Of a DNA stretch of 43,204 nt, positions 16,197-25,660 are shown one piece after another. The position numbers and the translations under genes were made by a program. The stretch is from contig RGZR01000002.1 of the NCBI GenBank assembly GCA_010031465.1, positions 1 through 43,204 on the forward strand, read 5' to 3'. The stretch is from Flavobacteriia bacterium. GTDB taxonomy: Bacteria > Bacteroidota > Bacteroidia > Flavobacteriales > Flavobacteriaceae. The stretch's first letter is position 1; every line of letters begins with the position of its first letter. The notes beneath the pieces were generated by a model. That model saw only the letters and a program-made list of their open reading frames with translations. It ran no database searches and was not told the origin of the DNA.

Positions 16197-19037
16197 ATGA
16201 AAACGGACACTTTTGTACATAGACACATTGGGCCAAATGAAGAGGAAATTCAATTTATGTTGAATAAGATTGGCGCAGACTCTATTGATCAACTGTTAGA
16301 GGAAACCCTTCCTTCCTCCATACGGCTAAAATCACCTCTCCCCATTGATAAAGGCATTAGTGAATACGCTTTTTCTAAACATATACACCAACTGGGTAAA
16401 GAAAATGACCGTTTTGATACCTATATCGGAATGGGGTATCATGCAGCCATAACCCCTGCAGTGATTCAACGAAATATACTAGAAAACCCAGGTTGGTATA
16501 CCGCTTACACCCCTTATCAAGCGGAAATTGCTCAAGGGCGACTAGAAGCTCTTTTTAATTTTCAATCGCTAATTACGGATCTCACAGGAATGGAACTGGC
16601 CAATGCCTCACTTTTAGATGAGAGCACTGCCGCTGCTGAAGCCATGACCATGCTATTTGGTACGCGCACGAAAGAGCAAAAACAAGCGGAGGCTACCCAT
16701 TTTTTTGTGGATGAAAATACATTACCTCAAACCCTTTCGTTGCTTAAAACGCGAGCGCTTCCCCTGGGAATAACTTTAGTTGTAGGGTATCCGGATACGC
16801 ATGAGTTTGATGCGCATTTTTTTGGAGCCATATTTCAGTATCCCGGAAAACACGGTGCAATACCCAACCTTAAACAGTGGATTGAAAAGGCCAATACAAA
16901 GGGTGTATTTACCGTAGTTGCAGCAGACATTATGAGTTTAGTTCTGCTTGAAAGTCCAGGCCATTACGGCGCAGATGTGGTATTGGGAACTTCTCAACGG
17001 TTTGGTATCCCCCTGGGGTATGGTGGGCCCCATGCTGCATTTTTTGCCACTCGCGAGCACTACAAAAGAAACATTCCGGGTCGAATTATTGGGCAAACAC
17101 GGGATTTAGACGAAAACCCTGCCCTGCGAATGGCATTACAAACACGTGAACAACACATAAAACGCGATCGGGCTACTTCCAACATCTGTACAGCACAAGT
17201 CCTACTTGCCGTTATGGCAGGAATGTACGCGGTTTATCATGGTCCTAAAGGATTGCGCGCCATAGCTGAGGGAATACATAAACATACGGTACTACTAAAC
17301 AACAACTTAATTGCTCTCGGAATAACTCAAAAAAATGACCATTTTTTTGATACGTTACACTGTGAGGTGCGTTCAGCTGAACTTAAGACTATAGCAGAGC
17401 AAAAAGAAATCAATTTTTATTATCCTGACTCAAACTCAGTTAGTATTTCAATTAATGAAACTACAACAGAGGAGGATGTATTAAAAATAGTTTCTGTTTT
17501 TAAACAGTATCTCCAAAAAGATCACCTTCTTGAAGCAATACCGGCTTCCTCCTCTTTCCTATTGGGAGAAAGAAAAACATCTTATTTAACTCATCCTGTC
17601 TTCAACTCTTACCATTCAGAAACCGCATTGATGCGCTACATCAAATCTTTAGAACGAAAGGATTTAGCTTTAAATCAATCGATGATTTCCTTGGGTTCAT
17701 GCACCATGAAGTTAAATGCGGCAACAGAAATGTTTCCGTTAAGCGATCCAAACTGGGGTGCCATACATCCTTTTGTACCGATTGAGCAAGCTAAAGGGTA
17801 TCAGAAAATGCTTACCCAACTTTCTGATGATTTAACTAAAATCACAGGATTTGCGGCTACCTCCCTCCAACCTAACTCAGGGGCACAAGGAGAATATGCT
17901 GGCCTTATGGTCATTCGGGCTTTTCACGAAGCAAATAAACAAAGTCACAGAACAATATGTTTGATCCCCGCTTCAGCTCACGGAACAAATCCTGCCTCTG
18001 CGGTTATGGCTGGCATGCAAGTAGTAGTCACAGGAACAGATGAAAAAGGAAATATTGATTTTGAAGATTTAAAAGAAAAGGCCCTTTTACACAAAGAAAA
18101 TCTAGCCGCGTTAATGATTACCTATCCCAGTACTCATGGTGTGTTTGAATCAAAAATCAAAGACATTACCCAATTAATTCACGATTGCGGAGGACAGGTT
18201 TATATGGATGGTGCCAATATGAACGCCCAGGTAGGAATTACAAGTCCGGCTGAAATTGGAGCTGATGTATGTCACCTCAACTTACACAAAACCTTTGCCA
18301 TTCCTCACGGCGGAGGCGGACCCGGTGTAGGTCCCATTTGTGTTGCCGCTCATTTACAATCCTTTTTACCCAGCAACCCCATAATCCAAACTGGAGGTGA
18401 TGAAGCCATTACTGCCATTTCAGGCGCTCCTTTTGGATCTGCCCTTGTCTGTTTGATTTCTTATGGATACATAAAAATGCTTGGGGCTGAAGGACTTAAA
18501 AAAGCAACAGAAATAGCCATTCTCAATGCCAACTATATTCAAAAGCGATTACAAGGGGCTTATGAAATTCTTTACACAGGCGAAAAAGGAAGGGCTGCAC
18601 ACGAATTAATTATTGATTGCAGACCCTTTAAAGAATGGGGTATCGAAGTGGTTGATATTGCCAAACGCCTAATGGATTATGGATTTCACGCACCCACAGT
18701 TTCTTTTCCGGTGGGGGGCACAATGATGATCGAACCCACAGAAAGCGAAAACGTGGCTGAAATGGATCGTTTTTGCGATGCTATGATCTCCATTCGTATG
18801 GAAATAACTGCAGAAGATGAGCAAGCTAGACAAATGCTAAAAAACGCTCCGCATACCCTTGAAATGGTCACTTCAGATGAATGGAAATTTCCCTATACTA
18901 GAAAAAGAGCAGCCTATCCTTTAGAATTTGTTGCTAAAAATAAATTTTGGCCCAGTGTTAGACGAGTGGATGAAGCCTATGGAGATCGTAATCTCGTATG
19001 CAGTTGTACTTCTATTGATTCTTATATTACTACTTGA
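16197..19037 (+). CDS. gcvP: Glycine dehydrogenase (decarboxylating), P protein
   Basis: The P protein of the glycine cleavage system decarboxylates glycine on pyridoxal phosphate and passes the aminomethyl group to lipoyl-GcvH. It is the single-chain form (946 residues), with an inactive-type N-terminal half and a catalytic C-terminal half. The N-terminus FVHRHIGPNEEEIQ is diagnostic. The PLP lysine is K698 in LNLHKTFAIPHGGGGPG. SLGSCTMKLNAATEM opens the second half. The gcvT and gcvH partners are not in the window. The protein is full length and ends cleanly before a 124-nt spacer. Confidence 0.98.
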   Translation: MKTDTFVHRHIGPNEEEIQFMLNKIGADSIDQLLEETLPSSIRLKSPLPIDKGISEYAFSKHIHQLGKENDRFDTYIGMGYHAAITPAVIQRNILENPGWYTAYTPYQAEIAQGRLEALFNFQSLITDLTGMELANASLLDESTAAAEAMTMLFGTRTKEQKQAEATHFFVDENTLPQTLSLLKTRALPLGITLVVGYPDTHEFDAHFFGAIFQYPGKHGAIPNLKQWIEKANTKGVFTVVAADIMSLVLLESPGHYGADVVLGTSQRFGIPLGYGGPHAAFFATREHYKRNIPGRIIGQTRDLDENPALRMALQTREQHIKRDRATSNICTAQVLLAVMAGMYAVYHGPKGLRAIAEGIHKHTVLLNNNLIALGITQKNDHFFDTLHCEVRSAELKTIAEQKEINFYYPDSNSVSISINETTTEEDVLKIVSVFKQYLQKDHLLEAIPASSSFLLGERKTSYLTHPVFNSYHSETALMRYIKSLERKDLALNQSMISLGSCTMKLNAATEMFPLSDPNWGAIHPFVPIEQAKGYQKMLTQLSDDLTKITGFAATSLQPNSGAQGEYAGLMVIRAFHEANKQSHRTICLIPASAHGTNPASAVMAGMQVVVTGTDEKGNIDFEDLKEKALLHKENLAALMITYPSTHGVFESKIKDITQLIHDCGGQVYMDGANMNAQVGITSPAEIGADVCHLNLHKTFAIPHGGGGPGVGPICVAAHLQSFLPSNPIIQTGGDEAITAISGAPFGSALVCLISYGYIKMLGAEGLKKATEIAILNANYIQKRLQGAYEILYTGEKGRAAHELIIDCRPFKEWGIEVVDIAKRLMDYGFHAPTVSFPVGGTMMIEPTESENVAEMDRFCDAMISIRMEITAEDEQARQMLKNAPHTLEMVTSDEWKFPYTRKRAAYPLEFVAKNKFWPSVRRVDEAYGDRNLVCSCTSIDSYITT

Positions 19038-19143
19038 TATACATATTTTTACATATTTAAATACAAGAAGCAAAGGCGCTTTGAGTAGCCTTGGGTTTCG
19101 TATGTTTTTTTATTAAATAATTAACTTAGATTAAAAATACCAC

Positions 19144-19151
19144 TACTTTTG
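19144..19151 (+). promoter_or_regulatory. -7 promoter element for the FabH-like gene
   Basis: TACTTTTG is an exact TAnnTTTG match ending 10 nt before the ATG. A -33 TTG at proper spacing is not seen. The rest of the 124-nt gap after gcvP holds only a weak CAAAG-GCG-CTTTG hairpin. Confidence 0.45.
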
Positions 19152-19161
19152 AACTAGAGAT

Positions 19162-20217
19162 ATGAATATCAAAATTACAGGTAGCGGAAGTAGTATTCCT
19201 GAATTAATTCAACCCAATGCTGCATTTTTAAATCACGATTTTTTTGATGCAGAAGGTGCACACATTGACCTTGCTACAGAAGAAATTATTGAAAAGTTTA
19301 AAGCCATTACTGGAATTCAGCAACGGCGTTACATACGTGATAATCAAACGGTGGTAGACATTGCCACTGAAGCTGCTCAAAAAGCGATTCATGATGCACA
19401 AGTAGATGCAGAGACCCTAGATTACATCATTTTAGCACACAATGTAGGCGACATTCGCAAAAACTCTAATCAAGTGGACACATTACCCAGTTTGGCTTCG
19501 AAGATAAAAGCCAAATTGAAAATTAAAAATTCCTCTTGTGTTGCCTATGATATCTTATTTGGCTGTCCTGGATGGGTGGAAGGAGTTATACAAGCCTCTG
19601 CCTTTATCAAATCGGGGATGGCTCAAAAATGTTTGGTAATTGGGGCTGATACCTTGTCTAGAGTATTGGACGATTCCGATCGGGATTCAATGATTTACGC
19701 CGATGGTGCAGGAGCCACCATTGTACAAGCTACCGAAGAAGTTGGCGGTATTTTATCTCACAAAACAGCCACATTTACTGCCGATGGAGAAGCAGAATTT
19801 ATTTATTACGGGGAAGCCAATACCAATAGTGACGGTACAAAATACATTAAAATGTATGGCCGAAAAGTATATGAATTTGCTTTAATTCAAGTTCCTCTCG
19901 CTTTAAAGGAATGTATAGAAGCCTCGGGTTGTTCAATAGAGGATGTAAAAAAAATATTCATACATCAAGCCAATTTAAAAATGGACGATGCCATTATTAA
20001 ACGGTTGTATCGACTGTACAAAAAACCCATGCCTGAAACGGTTTTACCAATGAATATTCAGGAATTTGGAAACAGTTCTGTAGCTACGGTTCCCACATTA
20101 TATGACTTAGTGAAAAAGCAACAATACGGCGGTCACTCTCTTCAACAAGGAGATTTAATCGTATTCGCTTCCGTAGGAGCTGGAATGAATATTAATGCCA
20201 TTACCTATAGAGTGTAA
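19162..20217 (+). CDS. 3-oxoacyl-ACP synthase III-like ketosynthase (FabH family)
   Basis: This thiolase-fold condensing enzyme has 351 residues. The Cys-His-Asn catalytic triad is complete: C135 in LFGCPGW, H268 in IFIHQANLK and N304 in EFGNSSVATVP. The family joins acyl-CoA starters to malonyl-ACP at the start of fatty acid synthesis. The FGCPGW active-site context and the distance from any fab cluster suggest a FabH paralogue with a distinct starter, or a role in a secondary lipid, so I withhold the fabH symbol. An Mla-type lipid transporter follows with its own promoter. Confidence 0.85.
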   Translation: MNIKITGSGSSIPELIQPNAAFLNHDFFDAEGAHIDLATEEIIEKFKAITGIQQRRYIRDNQTVVDIATEAAQKAIHDAQVDAETLDYIILAHNVGDIRKNSNQVDTLPSLASKIKAKLKIKNSSCVAYDILFGCPGWVEGVIQASAFIKSGMAQKCLVIGADTLSRVLDDSDRDSMIYADGAGATIVQATEEVGGILSHKTATFTADGEAEFIYYGEANTNSDGTKYIKMYGRKVYEFALIQVPLALKECIEASGCSIEDVKKIFIHQANLKMDDAIIKRLYRLYKKPMPETVLPMNIQEFGNSSVATVPTLYDLVKKQQYGGHSLQQGDLIVFASVGAGMNINAITYRV

Positions 20218-20257
20218 CCCTATAGAATTACTCTAAAAAGCCTCAGAGAACCAAAAT

Positions 20258-20284
20258 TTGTATCATGTAAAATCACTACCTTTG
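20258..20284 (+). promoter_or_regulatory. Promoter for the MlaE/MlaF operon
   Basis: TACCTTTG (20277-20284) fits TAnnTTTG, with TTG (20258-20260) 16 nt upstream, one nucleotide under the usual spacing range. The mlaE ATG starts only 8 nt after the element, predicting an almost leaderless transcript. Confidence 0.55.
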
Positions 20285-20291
20285 ATAGGGT

Positions 20292-21029
20292 ATGAAAATA
20301 CTATCTCACATTGGACGATATTTCCTAATGATCCAGCAAACCTTTGGTAAATTTACCAAATGGAAAATGCTTAAGCAATTGATTCTTAAAGATATAGATG
20401 TTTTAGTAATCGGATCACTGGGAATCGTTGCTTTTATCTCCTTTTTTGTCGGAGGGGTGGTTTCCATACAAACAGCATTAAATTTAGAGAATCCACTATT
20501 GCCAAAAAATCTAATCGGATTTGCCACTCGGCAGTCCGTCATTTTAGAATTTGCACCTACTTTTATTTCCATTATTATGGCAGGGAAGGTGGGTTCTTAT
20601 ATCACCTCTAGCATTGGAACCATGCGAGTTACAGAGCAAATTGACGCATTAGAGGTTATGGGGATTAACACTTATAATTATTTGATTTTTCCTAAAATAG
20701 TAGCCTTATCATTATATCCCTTAGTCATTAGTTTTTCAATGTTTTTAGGCGTTTTTGGCGGATATATTGCTTGTGTTTATGGCGGCTTTTCATCAAGTGC
20801 TGATTTTATTGAAGGGATTCAAATGGACTTTATCCCCTTCCATGTTGGCTACGCTTTTATTAAAACTGCTTTTTTCTCTTTTATTTTAGCTACCATTCCC
20901 TCCTATCACGGATACTATATGAATGGGGGTGCCTTAGATGTAGGAAAAGCCAGTACGGTTTCATTTGTTTGGACGAGTGTCGCCATCATACTTTTAAATT
21001 ACCTCATCACCCAATTGCTTCTTACCTAA
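20292..21029 (+). CDS. mlaE: MlaE-family lipid ABC transporter permease
   Basis: This permease belongs to the MlaE/YrbE family and moves phospholipids between the inner and outer membranes. At 245 residues with about five hydrophobic spans it is normal for the family. It shows the conserved core VGGVVSIQTAL, then LEFAPTFISIIMAGKVGSYITSS, then GTMRVTEQIDALEVMGIN, which holds the ATPase-coupling helix. The ATPase gene follows with no gap (stop at 21029, next start at 21030). No MCE (MlaD) gene is adjacent. Confidence 0.92.
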   Translation: MKILSHIGRYFLMIQQTFGKFTKWKMLKQLILKDIDVLVIGSLGIVAFISFFVGGVVSIQTALNLENPLLPKNLIGFATRQSVILEFAPTFISIIMAGKVGSYITSSIGTMRVTEQIDALEVMGINTYNYLIFPKIVALSLYPLVISFSMFLGVFGGYIACVYGGFSSSADFIEGIQMDFIPFHVGYAFIKTAFFSFILATIPSYHGYYMNGGALDVGKASTVSFVWTSVAIILLNYLITQLLLT

Positions 21030-21791
21030 ATGATCAAAGTAGAAAACATAAAAAAATCATTTGATGATATTGCTGTTTTAAAAGGAATATCAGCCACATT
21101 TGAGAAGGGGAAAACAAACCTAATTATTGGACAAAGTGGATCGGGAAAAACGGTTTTTTTAAAATGCCTACTCGGTTTATTTAACATTGATAGTGGTAAA
21201 ATATTTTTTGAAAACAAACGGCTAAAAGAAATGTCATTGGCTGATCGTTTGGTACTTCGACAAGAAATGGGGATGGTTTTTCAAGGAAGTGCTTTATTTG
21301 ACTCCATGAATGTTGAAGAAAACATCATGTTTCCACTCGGTATGTTTACGTCAAAAAAAAATAGTGAAATTCGAGACCGTGCCAATATTGTAATAAAAAG
21401 GGTTAATCTCATCAATGCCAATGAAAAATATCCTGATGAAATTTCTGGTGGCATGAAAAAAAGAGTAGCCATTGCCCGAGCCATTGTGATGAATCCAAAA
21501 TTTTTATTTTGTGATGAACCCAATTCTGGATTGGATCCTAAAACAGCCATTTTAATTGATAATCTAATTCAAGAAATTACAGAAGAATATCAAATCACAA
21601 CGGTGATCAATACACACGACATGAACTCTGTGATGGAAATTGGTCAAAAAATAGTATTCTTGCGCAATGGATTAAAAGAATGGGAAGGATCAAAAGAAGA
21701 TATTTTTTCAACCGAAAATGAAGCAGTAACGAATTTTGTATATTCTTCAGACTTGTTTAAAAAAGTGAGAGAGGTTTACTTAAAAAAATAA
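21030..21791 (+). CDS. mlaF: MlaF-family lipid ABC transporter ATPase
   Basis: This is the nucleotide-binding subunit that powers the adjacent MlaE permease. At 253 residues, it has Walker A GQSGSGKT (34-41), the ABC signature ISGGMKKR (138-145), and Walker B FLFCDEP (158-164) followed by NSGLDP. The SGGMKKR form of the signature is typical of Mla-type ATPases. Its TAA stop at 21789-21791 directly abuts the stop of the convergent SprT-like gene, with no terminator between them. Confidence 0.94.
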   Translation: MIKVENIKKSFDDIAVLKGISATFEKGKTNLIIGQSGSGKTVFLKCLLGLFNIDSGKIFFENKRLKEMSLADRLVLRQEMGMVFQGSALFDSMNVEENIMFPLGMFTSKKNSEIRDRANIVIKRVNLINANEKYPDEISGGMKKRVAIARAIVMNPKFLFCDEPNSGLDPKTAILIDNLIQEITEEYQITTVINTHDMNSVMEIGQKIVFLRNGLKEWEGSKEDIFSTENEAVTNFVYSSDLFKKVREVYLKK

Positions 21792-22385
21792 TTATTCAGG
21801 AATTACTCCTGCATGAGGACTAAATAAGTAAATCCTACCTGTTTTTATTTCTTTACATTCAATTCGAATTCTTCTTTTTTTGATTTTGATAAACCGTCTT
21901 CCGTTTTCTAATCTAAAAGATTGCCCCTCATGAAGATCATTCACACAGGGTACGGGTTCGGTTTCTTCATCCCAATGCTGTAGAGCCTTGACTAAGTTAA
22001 AATCACGATCTGAACTTGCCTTAGGGTTTTTCATGTGACGAGCCAACACACTACACAAGTTGCCCGGAAAAATATTGGGCTGCAAAAAGGGCAATAGTAA
22101 AGAACGAAAAGCCATTTTCCATTCTAATCCGTGGGGTCTTGCTCTTCTTCCATGCTCTAAAAACACTTTAAAATGAGCAAGCTCGTGCAAAAGTGTGATC
22201 AAAAAGCGGTAAGGATTTAAAGATGCATTTATAGTTATGGAAGTTGTTCCATTTGAGTTCATCCGAAAATCACCGTGCTTTGTCAATCGATGTTTTGTTA
22301 TTTTAATGGCAATAGGATAGTGTTCCAAAAGGGCTTTTACTTGTTGTTGCGCAGCGTGAGGAATACTTTTTAAAACTAAATCCAT
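21792..22385 (-). CDS. SprT-like zinc metallopeptidase domain protein
   Basis: This 197-residue protein from the ATG at 22385 has a gluzincin-like zinc motif HELAH (residues 67-71) with H85 in the PHGLEWK context, the pattern of the SprT/Spartan domain. The C-terminal part is basic and beta-rich (residues ~160-190) and lacks the Cys zinc ribbon often found in SprT proteins. In eukaryotes the domain degrades DNA-protein crosslinks; the bacterial role is unclear. A start at 22430 would overlap the SDR gene by 38 nt and adds non-conserved residues, so I prefer 22385. Confidence 0.82.
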   Translation of the reverse strand: MDLVLKSIPHAAQQQVKALLEHYPIAIKITKHRLTKHGDFRMNSNGTTSITINASLNPYRFLITLLHELAHFKVFLEHGRRARPHGLEWKMAFRSLLLPFLQPNIFPGNLCSVLARHMKNPKASSDRDFNLVKALQHWDEETEPVPCVNDLHEGQSFRLENGRRFIKIKKRRIRIECKEIKTGRIYLFSPHAGVIPE

Positions 22386-22392
22386 TAACCAA

Positions 22393-23070
22393 TTAGGGGG
22401 TTGACGAAGAAACGGGAAGAACCTTACCATTGAAATATCGGTGTCCCTCTAAAGCAAACTGAAGAATATAGTCTGCCATTTCATTAGCTTGAATTGGAGC
22501 TTTAAACTCAGGAAAGGCTTGAGTTAACATTTCTGTTTGTACCGCGCCTAAGGCAAGGGCATTGAATTTTGGACCCGTTGCTTTAAATTCTTCCGCCAAA
22601 AGTTCAGTTAAAATACTCACTGCCCCTTTACTACTGCTGTAGGCGGAAAGCCCAGCAAATTTACTTGATCCCCCTATTCCACCCATACTACTAATATTGA
22701 CCACATGGCTGTTCACTTTCATAAAGGGAAGTAGGGCTTGCGTAATGGAGACTAAACCAAATACATTTGTTTCAAATACCTGATGAAAATCTTCAGAAGT
22801 TGTTTCTAAAAAAGGTTTATGAAGTAAAATACCTGCATTATTAATCAACACATCAATAGTGTCTGTAGTTGCTCGAATTTCATTAACCGCTTGTTGAACG
22901 TCTTTGGTGTCCGACAAATCTAACTGCAAAGGAATAACTCCTGAAGTGGCTTGCAATGAGGTAACATTTCGTGATAAGGCAAAAACACGATGGCCTTTCT
23001 CCGCGGCTTGCAAAGCCAATTCACGACCAATGCCTTTACTTGAACCTGTAACTACAATTGTTTTTGGCAT
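22393..23070 (-). CDS. Short-chain dehydrogenase/reductase
   Basis: This is a classical SDR of 225 residues. The NAD(P)-binding motif TGSSKGIG is at 8-15, NNAG at 77-80, the catalytic serine lies in NISSMGG (125-131), and the YxxxK pair is Y144/K148 in AYSSSKGA. The basic residue after the first strand (SRN) suggests NADP preference. The substrate is unknown. It sits 43 nt downstream of the disrupted pdhC and just upstream of the SprT-like gene on the same strand. Confidence 0.88.
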   Translation of the reverse strand: MPKTIVVTGSSKGIGRELALQAAEKGHRVFALSRNVTSLQATSGVIPLQLDLSDTKDVQQAVNEIRATTDTIDVLINNAGILLHKPFLETTSEDFHQVFETNVFGLVSITQALLPFMKVNSHVVNISSMGGIGGSSKFAGLSAYSSSKGAVSILTELLAEEFKATGPKFNALALGAVQTEMLTQAFPEFKAPIQANEMADYILQFALEGHRYFNGKVLPVSSSTP

Positions 23071-23113
23071 ATTTTAAAGATAGAGAATTTAGGCTATCCG
23101 GGCTACTCTTTAT

Positions 23114-24627
23114 CTACAATACCATAGTTAAAGGGTTTTCAACATACCCTCTAAGCGTTTGCAAAAATTGTGCTCCAGTAGCTCCATCTATTACTCTGTG
23201 ATCACAAGCTAGAGTTAATTTCATCGTATTCCCTACCACTATTGACCCATTTTTCACTACGGGCTTTTGAACAATGGCACCAACAGAAAGGATGGCCCCA
23301 TTGGGTTGGTTTATAATAGAGGTAAATTCTTGAATACCAAACATTCCTAGGTTGGAAATGGTGAATGTACTTCCTTCCATCTCATTAGGAGTGAGTTTTT
23401 TATCTTTTGCCTTTAGCGCATATTCTTTTACTGTACATGATGGTGCTGTGTGATTTGACTATCTTCCCACTTCGCATTAGCTTGCGGATGTTGCTTTAAT
23501 GCAAGTGCTGAAGCTTTAACTACAATATCATTAAATGAAATTTTAGTGTCAGGTAAAGCGTTGTATTGTTCTCTAAACGAAATAGCGTGATCCATGTCAA
23601 ACTCCACACCCAAATAGTAATGGGGTGCAGTAAATTTTGAAGCGGCAAGCCTTTTCGCTATGGTTTTACGCATTTGAGAATTGGCAATTGTAGTAACTGA
23701 CTCTGTTCCCTTGGGAACAATAACCGCATTTGTCATTCCCGCCGAGGGAGTATACTGATCAATATCTCGTTTAACAATTCTACCCTGCTCTCCTGAACCG
23801 TGAATTCTAGCGAGGTCAATTCCTTTTTCAGCCGCTAATTTTTTAGCCAAAGGGGAAGCTACAATTCGACCATTTGGAGTAGCTGTTGTTTGGGGTTGAC
23901 TTACTGGAGTTTGTGTTGTTTTACTCTCAGCGATTTGAACGGGAGCTTCTTCAACGGGCGCTACATCATCCCTTTTAACAGGAGAATTCGCTGTTGCTTT
24001 TTGGCTTTCAGCCCAAGCTTTTACTTCTGTACCTTTTTCGCCTATTACAGCCAAGACACTATCTACGGGGGCTGAATCTCCTTCTTGAAGGCCAATATAC
24101 AGTAAGGTTCCGCTGTAGAATGATTCAAACTCCATTGTAGCCTTATCTGTTTCAATTTCAGCTAGAATATCGCCTTCTTTGACTTGATCCCCTACTTTTA
24201 TATTCCATTTGGCCACGGTCCCTTCCTCCATCGTATCGCTGAGTCTGGGCATGGTAATAATTTCAACACCTTCGGGTGCAGCTACAGGAGCATCTGTTGA
24301 AGCTTCCGCTTTAGGAGCTTCTGTCGTTTTTTCTTCTGTCTTAGGAGTATCGGTTTTTTGTCCAGATAGTAACCCTGAAATATCTTCTCCTTTGTTTCCT
24401 ATAATTGCCAATAAAGAATCAACAGCTGCAGTGCCGCCTTCTGGAATGCCAATATGCAATAATTCACCCTCGTTAAAGGATTCAAATTCCATAGTGGCTT
24501 TGTCCGTTTCAATTTCAGCAAGGATATCGCCTTCTTTAATTTGATCCCCTACTTTTTTTAACCATTTTGCCACGGTACCTTCTTCCATCGTATCGCTTAG
24601 GCGAGGCATTGTAATTATTTCTGCCAT
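23114..24627 (-). pseudogene. pdhC: pdhC, pyruvate dehydrogenase E2 (dihydrolipoyl acetyltransferase), internal deletion plus frameshift
   Basis: E2 is the core of the pyruvate dehydrogenase complex and transfers acetyl groups from lipoamide to CoA. Frame one (399 residues) holds two lipoyl domains (lipoyl-lysines K43 and K162 in TDKATME), a peripheral subunit-binding domain (~254-290) and the start of the catalytic domain, ending abruptly at QHHHVQ. The second frame resumes as VKEYALKAKDKKLTPNEMEG and runs to the stop at 23114, keeping the catalytic DHR motif (LACDHRVIDG). Between HHHV and VKEY, the conserved segment of about 28-32 residues (usually HVGVAVAV...GLLVPV...) is missing and the frame shifts. 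The junction is at about 23431-23434. Without that strand the enzyme should be inactive, unless this is an assembly error. Confidence 0.9.
24037..24624 (-). repeat. Tandem near-identical lipoyl domains within pdhC
   Basis: Two lipoyl domains (residues 2-78 and 121-197) are almost the same for the first 50 positions. The shared runs include EIITMPRLSDTMEEGTVAKW and EGDILAEIETDKATMEFESF. An Ala/Pro/Glu-rich linker separates them. The DNA is also very similar, which points to recent duplication or gene conversion. Confidence 0.8.
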
Positions 24628-24630
24628 GTT

Positions 24631-25629
24631 CTAAAGTTTGTGTTTTATAAAGGGATAATCTTGTTGCTCATAAACAGCATCATACATCAAATTGAGGTCT
24701 GGAAAAGGAGATTCTTCGGCAAATTTTTCACATTCTGCCACTCTTTCTTTCACTTCTTTATCAATAGCTGCGAGTTGTTTTTCAGTTGCGTATTTTTTGC
24801 TTAGTATGATTTCTTTTACTGTGCTTATTGGGTCAATTTTTTTGTATTCCTCAACCTCATCTTTAGTTCTGTAATGTTGGGCATCAGACATAGAGTGTCC
24901 GCGATAACGATAGGTTTTCATTTCAATAAATGAAGGTCCGCCTCCCGATCGGGCTCTTTGAATCGCCTTATCCATAGTTTTCGCGACTTTTACTGGGTCC
25001 ATACCATCACAAGGCTCACAAGGCATATCGTATCCTAAGCCAAGTTTCCAAATTTCATCATGTGAAGCCGTACGGGCTACAGAAGTTCCCATAGCATAGC
25101 CATTATTTTCGACTACAAAAACAACGGGCAATTGCCAAAGTGTAGACAGGTTTAGGGTTTCGTGAAGTGATCCTTGGCGAACGGCACCATCACCCATAAA
25201 ACAAAGCGTAACATTATCACGGTCAAAATATTTATCGCCGAAAGCCATTCCTGCGCCTAGTGGAATTTGACCTCCTACAATTCCGTGTCCTCCATGGAAT
25301 TTAAATTCTTTAGAAAATATATGCATTGATCCTCCAAGACCCATTGAAGTTCCGGTAGCTTTTCCGTAGAGTTCTGCCATAACACGTTTAGGGTCAACAC
25401 CCATACCGATCGGTTGAACGTGGTTTCTATACGCTGTGATCATTCGGTCTTTACCCAATTCCATAGCGTGAAGAGAGCCTGCTAAAACAGCTTCTTGACC
25501 GTTGTAAAGATGGAGAAATCCTCGAACTTTTTGCTGGATATAAACAGAGGCTAGTTTATCTTCAAACTTTCTCCAAAAGAGCATATTTTCATACCAATTC
25601 AGATAGGTTTCCTTTGTAATTTTCTTCAT
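24631..25629 (-). CDS. pdhA: Pyruvate dehydrogenase E1 component, alpha subunit
   Basis: This is the thiamine-diphosphate-binding alpha chain of heterotetrameric E1, which decarboxylates pyruvate. The 332 residues match the family. The ThDP motif starts at GDG (146-148) in FMGDGAVRQGSLHE and ends at NN (175-176). The regulatory loop YRYRGHSMSDAQHYR follows near residue 240. The gene ends 3 nt before the pdhC start, so the two form an operon. The E1 beta gene is not in this window, as is common in flavobacteria where pdhB is elsewhere. Confidence 0.96.
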   Translation of the reverse strand: MKKITKETYLNWYENMLFWRKFEDKLASVYIQQKVRGFLHLYNGQEAVLAGSLHAMELGKDRMITAYRNHVQPIGMGVDPKRVMAELYGKATGTSMGLGGSMHIFSKEFKFHGGHGIVGGQIPLGAGMAFGDKYFDRDNVTLCFMGDGAVRQGSLHETLNLSTLWQLPVVFVVENNGYAMGTSVARTASHDEIWKLGLGYDMPCEPCDGMDPVKVAKTMDKAIQRARSGGGPSFIEMKTYRYRGHSMSDAQHYRTKDEVEEYKKIDPISTVKEIILSKKYATEKQLAAIDKEVKERVAECEKFAEESPFPDLNLMYDAVYEQQDYPFIKHKL

Positions 25630-25660
25630 AAATCCTAAAATACGTTCCTTAGACAGAGGG

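Noticed and set aside
20209-20246. Hairpin TAGAGTGTAA/TTACTCTA after the FabH-like gene
   Set aside because: It has a bulged G and no T run, so terminator function is not supported.
24209-24544. Plus-strand frame of 111 codons opposite pdhC
   Set aside because: It is the mirror of the lipoyl-domain coding strand, with no own motifs; a shadow frame.
23114-24627. Programmed frameshift in pdhC
   Set aside because: About 30 conserved codons are missing at the junction, so a ribosomal frameshift could not restore a full E2.
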